The notes below the pieces were generated by a model that was given only the letters and a program-made list of their open reading frames with translations, was not told where the DNA came from and ran no database searches. Of a DNA stretch of 64,000 bases, positions 58,094 to 64,000 are shown piece by piece. The stretch is from assembly GCA_036936605.1 (NCBI GenBank), contig JAUPFV010000002.1, forward strand, positions 268,840,770 through 268,904,769, written 5' to 3'. This DNA comes from Limnanthes douglasii subsp. nivea (taxonomy: Eukaryota > Streptophyta > Magnoliopsida > Brassicales > Limnanthaceae). The position numbers and the translations under genes are program-made. Position 1 is the stretch's first letter; every line of letters begins with the position of its first letter.

Positions 58094-58320
58094 GAAAATA
58101 AACTTAAAAACAAATTGTATTTACCAGAAAACGGATATCTGTTTTGGCAAACGACTATTTGTTTTGAATATATTATCAAAACGGACATCTATCTGGTCCA
58201 ACGACTATTTTTTCTCAAAAATTGAAGCAAACGAACGTCCATTTAAAGTAACAGACGTCAGTTTGTTATAATTTCGAAAAAAAGATAGTTGTTGGAGCAA
58301 ACGTAAATCCACTGCCCTAA

Positions 58321-58680
58321 AATATTGTAGGATCCTATAAATATAATTAATCTTATAAGATAAAATAATATTAATTCGCTTTTGTTATATAAAAATACAT
58401 AATATCTTTACAATATTTAAATATTAAATCAATAATTCAAAATTATACTTATAATTACTTAATGAATTAATACTATTTAAAATAATTTTTATTAATTCAT
58501 ATTATGTTATAATATTTAAATATTTAATGGTGATTTCAATACGAAACATATAAGTTATTTAATAAATTAATATGGTTTAAATTTATTGTTTATAAAATTA
58601 GTCTCTTAGAACGAAGCAAAATTAATTTATATGCTTAACAATTCATAATATCTTATATTATTTAACATATAGTTGAATTT
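58321..58680. other. AT-rich spacer
   Basis: Very AT-rich, many short ATTAAT/ATATTT runs. No gene or element was recognised. Confidence 0.5.
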
Positions 58681-58689
58681 TATAAATGG

Positions 58690-58896
58690 AGTTGTCGATT
58701 TTGTTTATTATCCTTCATTGAGATCTTTTGTATAGAGTTTGTGAGCTCGCACATCATCTATCTTTCCGTTTATTATCCTGGAGATCTTTCACATTTAGTG
58801 TGTGAACTCGTGCATCATATTTCTCTCACCAGAGTTCTTCTGGTTACTGTGAGTGAACAATTGTCCTGTTTTCCGTTTGTTATCCTTCATTGGGAT
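58690..58896 (+). repeat. Imperfect tandem repeat left of element G
   Basis: Two and a half degenerate copies of a roughly 80-bp unit: TCCGTTTATTATCCT, then GAGATCTTT, then GTGTGTGAACTCGTGCATCAT (variant GTTTGTGAGCTCGCACATCAT). The third copy, starting TTCCGTTTGTTATCCTTCAT, is cut off by the LTR of element G. Confidence 0.65.
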
Positions 58897-59240
58897 TGAT
58901 AAGGAAGTAATTCACCAAGCCCGATTGAAAAGGAGTTAATTGCAAAAAGGAGAAGCGAAATATACCCTTTGGTGTATTTATTAATAATTATTTATTAGAG
59001 AACAATGTGTAAAAGAAGTATGATGTAAAGGGCTAACCATTAAATAATCAAAGATTACCTAGGACATAAATGAGTCCACTTTTCCCACTATATAAGGGAG
59101 TCCATTTATTCTTGGGTAGGTGAACATTCTTTGATACCTTCTCTTTCTACTTTCTACTTTCTCTCTCTACATTTTTAGCACTAGTCACATCAAGCACTAG
59201 ATTCAAGATTCCCTCATTCTTGTCAGTAATTTACTCATCA
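58897..59240 (+). repeat. Element G 5' LTR
   Basis: About 344 bp, TGATAAGGAAG...TTACTCATCA. It has TATATAAG at 59089-59096 and CT-rich sequence after it. It is defined by the following primer binding site (TTAGCGCCGTTTTTGGGAAC, from 59241); no partner LTR is in the window. Confidence 0.8.
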
Positions 59241-59302
59241 TTAGCGCCGTTTTTGGGAACACGTGATACATGATTCTTCGAAATCACGATTTAACCTAAA
59301 CG

Positions 59303-60502
59303 ATGAACGACGAGACGACTGGAGAAAGGGTGAGGAGAGTGGTGGCCTGAGCTATCTCGCTGTCCGAAGGCAAAAGGGCACCGGACCATGATCGTGATGA
59401 TCGTCATGCGCATGGTCGGGATAAACGATCAAATCTTATCATGATAAGGAGACAGTTGATGGAGGACATCGCGAAGCTGAACGCTGAGAGGGAGAGGGCT
59501 TTAGATGAGAAAAGAGCTCGGGAAGGAAAAGAGAACGAACCGATGACCGACAACCGTGGAGAAGGCTCCCCGGGAGAAGGTCACCATATTGAGCCCGACC
59601 AATTCAAAGTTATCGAGATTCCCAGCAAGACAGGGAACAGGAAGGAAAAACCAGATGGTACTCAAAGGATGACCGAGGTGTTTCTACTAATTTCACTTCG
59701 GACGATTCGTCGGGAAGAGAGTATCGTCGCAGGGAAAGACGAAATAAACTCGCACGAAAGAAAATATCCTGACGCAATAAGGCACCCTGTTCTGACTCAC
59801 CCAAGTTCAAAAAAGATAGCACCAATATGTTGGTAGCCAGTAGAGAGGAGCGGGTAGTCCTACCCCAAGTCCAGTGGCAACCGATGAATAGTCAGACACG
59901 GGGATATAGGGTAAGTAGTCAATTCATCAACCCGAGCAATGAAGGGTTATATGGAATTCCTACTGAAGGGCTTGGGGGCGGGTCTTTTTGTTTTGGTATG
60001 AATTAGAGAGCATCGCCATTGTCGGATGAGATACTGTCGGGGCACCTCCCGAAGAGATTTGATATATCGAAATTGGAGAAGTATGATGGCAAAAGAGACC
60101 CGGACAACCACTTAGAAGCTTTTAAGAATTTCATGTTGAGTTTTGACAACGATGACAAGTTGTTATGGCGAGCTTTCTCAATGAACTTCAAGGACCGGGC
60201 CTCTAAGTGGTACAATCGGTTACCACAGGGTTGTATAAAGAATTTTGGGATGGTCTGGGTGATGTTCCGTCAATAATTCGTGGGAAGCAAAAGTTTCAGA
60301 GCAAATGGAGATACGATCGTCAACTGCAAACAAAAACTAAGAGAGAGCCTCAGGGATTATACCAGGCGCTTTTATCGATGCGAAGACTGACCTAGACCAC
60401 TGCGAGGAGAACGTGGCGCTGACAGCGTACCGCTTAGGGCTGCTCTGGGGACCGATGAAACAAGCTGTCACAAAGAAATAGGCTATTACTTTTTCCGCCC
60501 TT
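59303..60502 (+). pseudogene. Element G gag, N-terminal and capsid part
   Basis: It starts at the ATG at 59303 (MNDETTGERVRRVVA), with a stop after 15 codons. A charged Glu/Arg-rich region follows (RRQLMEDIAKLNAERERALDEK). After a stop at 59834 the capsid domain is open at 60019-60276: LPKRFDISKLEKYDGKRDPD, RAFSMNFKDRASKWYNRLPQ. Frame changes occur between 60276 and 60500 (FVGSKSFRANGDTI, then ESLRDYTRRFYRCED). Confidence 0.8.
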
Positions 60503-61834
60503 TTGGCTCAGGTAGAAAAGCAAATATTGATAGAGGAAACCGAGGCTTCCAAGTTGGAAGCACAGATCCAGCAGAGTGCTCAAGCATCGGTTGTTATAAA
60601 TCAGGGCACTCAACCTTGCTACGTCTCGCAAGCTCAGCCAATCAGTACGATACCGCCGACCCAGACCGCACTGACCAAGCCGCCAACGCCTCAAGTTCAA
60701 AGGCCAAGACAGAGCAATCAAATGGTCACCCGAACTGCTTCCAATAAATGGATCCGACCTGCTTACTTTGCTGACTTAACGGAATGTGTATCCACAATAT
60801 ACGAAAAGACTAAAAAGTGCGGGATTTATCGGAGGCCTTTCTCCATTCCAACGCCTCGGGAAAACAGAAACAATCGATACTGCAGATACCATGAGGATGT
60901 GGAACATAACACCAAGGACTGTATTTCTCTCAAAAAGGAAATGCAGATGCTGATAGAAAATGGAAAACTACTCGAGTATGTGAAGAAGAAAGCACAACCG
61001 GGAGCAACTGCGAAAGAAATCGTGACAGTACAAAAATCGGAGACAACTATGGCAATTTCCGAAGTAACATATTTTTTTGACGTATCAATCGAATATCTTG
61101 ATCTCGATGTCATTCGTAACATCATCCGGGTCATTGAAGAGGAAGTCGTGGAAAGCAGAGGAAACGTAAGTAACCTCTGTCAATTTTTTGAATCTTTGAC
61201 TATTTTTGGGGGTGATTCTATGGCAGGGATCACACATTCTTCCCGGAAACGACATATTTTGAACCTAGCAACTCAGTTGGAAGCTCGGACTTCTCCTCAT
61301 GTGAAAGGAAACCCATCATCAATTCTATATTTTGAAGACGATGACATGAGGGACATAGTTGGTCCTCACGAAGATGCCGTCGTTATTGGGGCAGCCATTG
61401 CGGAAGAAGAAGTCCGACGTATCCTTGTTGACACTGGAGGTTCGGCGAACATAATCTTCGCATCAACGTTCGCCAAGTTTAAGAAACCCCCAGCGATTAT
61501 GCATTCGGACCGAACTATCATGGGATTCACAGGTTCGGTCGAAATTCTAATAGGAGAGTTCGAAGGCATTGTTCAGCTAGGCCGCGGGCCTTTCAAGAAA
61601 AAGGCCACGGTGTTATTCGTCGTGGTAGATGCACCAGCTTCTCATAATGAAATTTTTGGCCGGTCGTGGCTATCACGAATGCATGCGGTAACGTCCACTA
61701 TTCATCAATGCTTGAAATACGTGGTCGGGAATAATGTAGGGGTGGTGAGAAGTAGCCAGAAAGCGGCAAGAGAATGCTACCGGGCGGCTTTAGCACGAAA
61801 AGGGGATCAGGAAATGGAGCAAGTTCGGGAATAG
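60503..61834 (+). CDS. Element G gag C-terminus and protease
   Basis: A 443-codon open frame, continuing gag without a start codon of its own. It has a Gln/Pro-rich linker, the zinc knuckle CRYHEDVEHNTKDC (60880-60925; Gly of the usual GH changed to Glu), LKKEMQMLIENGKLLEYVKK, the FFESLTIFGGDSM block, and the protease active site ILVDTGGSANIIF (61423-61460) with flap region LGRGPFKKKATVLFVVV and FGRSWLSRMHA. The frame stops at 61832, just before the RT spacer. It is the best-preserved protease in the window. Confidence 0.83.
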   Translation: MAQVEKQILIEETEASKLEAQIQQSAQASVVINQGTQPCYVSQAQPISTIPPTQTALTKPPTPQVQRPRQSNQMVTRTASNKWIRPAYFADLTECVSTIYEKTKKCGIYRRPFSIPTPRENRNNRYCRYHEDVEHNTKDCISLKKEMQMLIENGKLLEYVKKKAQPGATAKEIVTVQKSETTMAISEVTYFFDVSIEYLDLDVIRNIIRVIEEEVVESRGNVSNLCQFFESLTIFGGDSMAGITHSSRKRHILNLATQLEARTSPHVKGNPSSILYFEDDDMRDIVGPHEDAVVIGAAIAEEEVRRILVDTGGSANIIFASTFAKFKKPPAIMHSDRTIMGFTGSVEILIGEFEGIVQLGRGPFKKKATVLFVVVDAPASHNEIFGRSWLSRMHAVTSTIHQCLKYVVGNNVGVVRSSQKAARECYRAALARKGDQEMEQVRE

Positions 61835-61852
61835 CAGTTAGGGGGACTTCCA

Positions 61853-62800
61853 TTGGGGTCGTTATATGTGGATGATCCCAGGGAAGCTTCCAGTTTTTTG
61901 ACTACCGACAAAGAATGTGAAAATTACCAGTTTACCGAAGGAAGAAGCTTGCAGATCAGAACTAATTTATCGCCAGATTTCAAGACACATTTGATTTTAT
62001 TACTACATGAGCATTTGAATTTGTTCGCTTGGTGTTCGAAGGATGTTACCGGAGTCCCAGAAGACCATATAATTCATAAGTTGACCGTTAACAGAAATGT
62101 CCGACCCATCTCACAAAAACGTCGGGATTTTTCACCAGAAAAACGGAAATTATTCTAGGAGAAGTGGAAAGAATGCTCAGCGTCGGTCCTATCAAAGAGT
62201 CAAGTTACCCGCTATGGACATCCAATCCCGTTCTTGTCAAAAATAAAAATGGCAAGCGGAGGATGTGCGTAGATTTCACCGACCTCAATCGAGCATGCCC
62301 TAAAGACCATTTCCCGATGCCAAGAATCGACCAGTTGGTTGACTCGACGTCGGGTAACAGACTGCTCTCTTTTATGGACGCATATGCGGGCTATAACCAA
62401 ATCAAATTGAACCCAGCCGACCAAGAAAGCACTACATTCATCACCGGGCGAGGATTGTATTGTTATAAGGTTATGCCATTCGGGTTAAAGAACGCAGGAG
62501 CGACTTATCAGAGGCTGGTGAACAAGGAATTTGAAAGCCAGATATGGAGGAATATGGAAGTTTATATAGACAACATGCTTATGAAAAGTGGGACAGACAA
62601 TGACCATCTCATTGATTTGAGAGAAAACAATCTAAGGAATATAAACCTTAAATTAAACCCGGAGAAATGTTCTTTTGGAGTACGGTCAGGAAAGTTCCTA
62701 GGATTCCTCGTCAGCGAGAAAGGAATCGAGGCGGATCCGATCCAACTACAAGCGCTCGTAAGCATGACCCCACCAAGGAACATCAATGAGGTTTAGATAT
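61853..62800 (+). pseudogene. Element G reverse transcriptase
   Basis: The spacer (LNLFAWCSKDVTGVPEDHI, about 62010-62065) ends in a stop at 62156. RT then runs 62164-62796: IKESSYPLWTSNPVLVKNKN, RRMCVDFTDLNRACPKDHFP, FMDAYAGYNQI, VMPFGLKNAGATYQRLVN. The catalytic motif reads YIDN (62563-62574) instead of YIDD, so the second metal-binding Asp is lost. FSFGVRSGKFLGFLVSEKGIEA-like and PPRNINEV segments end it at a stop. Confidence 0.88.
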
Positions 62801-63340
62801 TAACCGGATGCCTAACGGCTCTGAATCGATTCATATCTCGTTTATCTGACAAGTATGCTCCCTTTTTTCAGGTCTTGAGAAATGCAAAGTCTTTTGATTG
62901 GACACCAGCTTGTGATGAGGCCTTTTTGGGAATCAAAACTTATTTATCATCCCCGAACCTTTTGCAGTGAGTGCGGCGTTGATCAGTGAGTCGGCAACAA
63001 CTCTGAAAGCAGTATATTTTGTGAGCAAAATTTTATTAGATGCGGAGACGAGGTATTTGAAGCTGGAGAAAATGGTTTTGGCTTTGGTGACCAGGGCGCG
63101 AAAAATGCGACCATACTTCCAAGGCCATCTCATTATCGTTCGAACCTCGTTTCCACTCAAGTATGTTCTTCAGCAGCCGGACATGTCAGGACGAATGTCT
63201 AAATGGTCAGTCGAACTATGCAATTTCAATATCGATTTTGAGCCAAGAACAGCCATTAAGGGCCAGGCCTTCGCTGATTTTTTAGTTGAATTTCATTCTA
63301 ACCGACCAGACCAAGTAGAGCCGCCCGAGGAAGACAAGCA
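62801..63340 (+). pseudogene. Element G RNase H
   Basis: LTGCLTALNRFISRLSDKYAPFFQ and the connection region run to 62950, where a short deletion and frame change remove the first catalytic part. KAVYFVSKILLDAETRYLKLEK, RARKMRPYFQGHLIIVRTSFP and GRMSKWSVELCNFNIDFEPR follow, ending ADFLVEFHS at about 63300. Confidence 0.82.
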
Positions 63341-63740
63341 AGTTCGATTGCGTAATTCAAACCGATGGGGGATCGAACATTAGTGGATTAGGCGCGGGTG
63401 TACAAATAGTCACTCCTGCAGGCACAAGTATGCGTCAGGCAATCTGATTTAGTTTTACCACATCTAACAACGAAGCTGAGTATGAGACTGCCCTAGCTGG
63501 TTTGAGATTAGCACAGGTGTGCGGGGCTAGGCATATACGTCTCATTAGTGATTCTCAGTTGCTAATTAATCAAGGCTCGGGAGCGTCATAAGCTAGGAAA
63601 GAGCACCTGGTTCAGTACTTAGCAGCGTTGCGCGTGTTAACCGCGTCGTTTGCCAAAGTGACATATGAGCACATCCCCAGGACTGAAAACGTGATTGCAG
63701 ACTCCCTGGCGTCGGCATCCTGTTCAAGCAGCTACCCTTG
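63341..63740 (+). pseudogene. Element G second (archaeal-type) RNase H
   Basis: IQTDGGSN (first Asp, about 63357-63380, read after a frame change), NNEAEYETALAGLRLAQ (Glu, about 63468), LISDSQLLINQ (Asp, 63540) and TENVIADSLASAS (last Asp, about 63680-63715). Stops lie at about 63446 and 63590. The duplicate RNase H is a known Tat-lineage trait. Confidence 0.82.
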
Positions 63741-64000
63741 GGTAACAGTACAAGAAAACTCGTCATTTATAAAGAGGACAGAGCTGGACAATTATCCAGA
63801 GATCGCATGTGAGATATTCTCGGTAACCTCGTTGGACTGGAGAACTGACAATATAGTTTTCCTGGCCAAAGGATTGTTACCAAATAATAGCGTCGCAGCC
63901 CGGAAAGTACGAAATAAGGCTCGGGGGTACATTTTGTTGGGAGAAATACTGTACAAAAAGTCTTTCAGTAGACCTTTGATGTCTAGGGAAGAATGAATCA
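63741..64000 (+). pseudogene. Element G integrase start (runs off window)
   Basis: SVTSLDWRTDNIVFLAKGLLP, KARGYILLGEILYKKSFSRPL precede the integrase zinc finger, as in E2 (RGFIILREVLYKKSYSKPLL). A stop (TGA) occurs at 63994-63996. The catalytic core would lie beyond the window. Confidence 0.75.

Larger units (their letters stand above)
56590..58320 (-). mobile_element. hAT transposon remnant
   Basis: A minus-strand DNA transposon of the hAT type, cut at its 3' side near element F. It has a TATA box (58086-58093), a long leader, a BED-type zinc finger and parts of the transposase core. A possible terminus TAGGGCAGTGG (minus strand, 58306-58316) may be one terminal repeat; the partner is not in view, so ends are uncertain. 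Confidence 0.65.
58897..64000 (+). mobile_element. Gypsy/Tat element G, cut by window end
   Basis: 5' LTR, primer binding site, gag, protease, RT, two RNase H domains and the start of integrase, in the order usual for Tat elements. It is full-domain but carries several stops. Any antisense gene and 3' LTR would lie beyond 64000. Confidence 0.9.

Noticed and set aside
1..64000. tRNA or rRNA genes
   Set aside because: No full cloverleaf or rRNA segment was noticed on either strand. The only tRNA-like boxes belong to the SINE.

Overview
This window is plant nuclear DNA, most likely from a eudicot. The evidence is an eight-exon MATE transporter gene with GT-AG introns, AT-rich intergenic sequence, Copia and Gypsy LTR retrotransposons, a tRNA-derived SINE and a hAT transposon remnant. 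There is no prokaryotic gene organisation. The only host gene that looks intact is the MATE/DETOXIFICATION-type transporter on the minus strand (33863-37517). A second host-derived piece is a decayed C-terminal fragment of an LRR receptor-like kinase (7351-7722, minus).

Layout from left to right. 1-1500: intergenic. 1501-6938: decayed Copia element with both LTRs; its 3' LTR is split by a minus-strand SINE (6674-6892) with a 14-bp target duplication. 7351-7722: kinase pseudogene. 8857-10530: truncated second Copia element. 10595-33160: a pile of Ty3/Gypsy elements of the Tat type. These are fragment B (10595-14056), host element A (14057-16862, resuming 26084-28756), element E2 (16863-26083; both ends intact, perfect 5-bp target duplication, LTRs about 98% identical) nested in A, 5'-truncated E3 (28757-32630), and a last scrap H (32631-33160). 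33863-37517: MATE gene. 38078-39640 and 56353-56590: the two parts of short element F, whose 3' LTR is split by minus-strand element D (39641-56347). D itself contains minus-strand element C (48667-52428). 56590-58320: minus-strand hAT remnant. 58897-64000: 5' LTR, gag and pol of another Tat element, G, cut by the window edge.

The most interesting material is in the Tat elements. Copies A, B, D, E2 and E3 carry a second gene on the opposite strand to gag-pol, lying between the end of pol and the 3' LTR; C, F and H keep parts of it. This antisense gene has a TATA box in the better-preserved copies, a small intron at the same codon position in all five main copies, a conserved central domain resembling the 'putative gypsy type transposon' (Transposase_28-like) family, a lysine-rich stretch, a long coiled coil and a conserved C-terminal block with an acidic tail. 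Sense gag-pol and the antisense gene converge on a short zone that holds hairpins or tandem repeats, different in each family.

Several elements appear non-autonomous. E2 lacks protease and reverse transcriptase; in their place is a 151-bp inverted copy of its own post-pol sequence, with 11-bp microhomology at both joints. A lacks reverse transcriptase. C lacks all of pol yet keeps both LTRs and a perfect target duplication. D carries a 970-bp four-fold tandem amplification inside its antisense gene.

Limits: alignments, divergences and exon borders were made by eye. Boundaries of old fragments are approximate. Family assignments rest on recognised motifs, not database searches.
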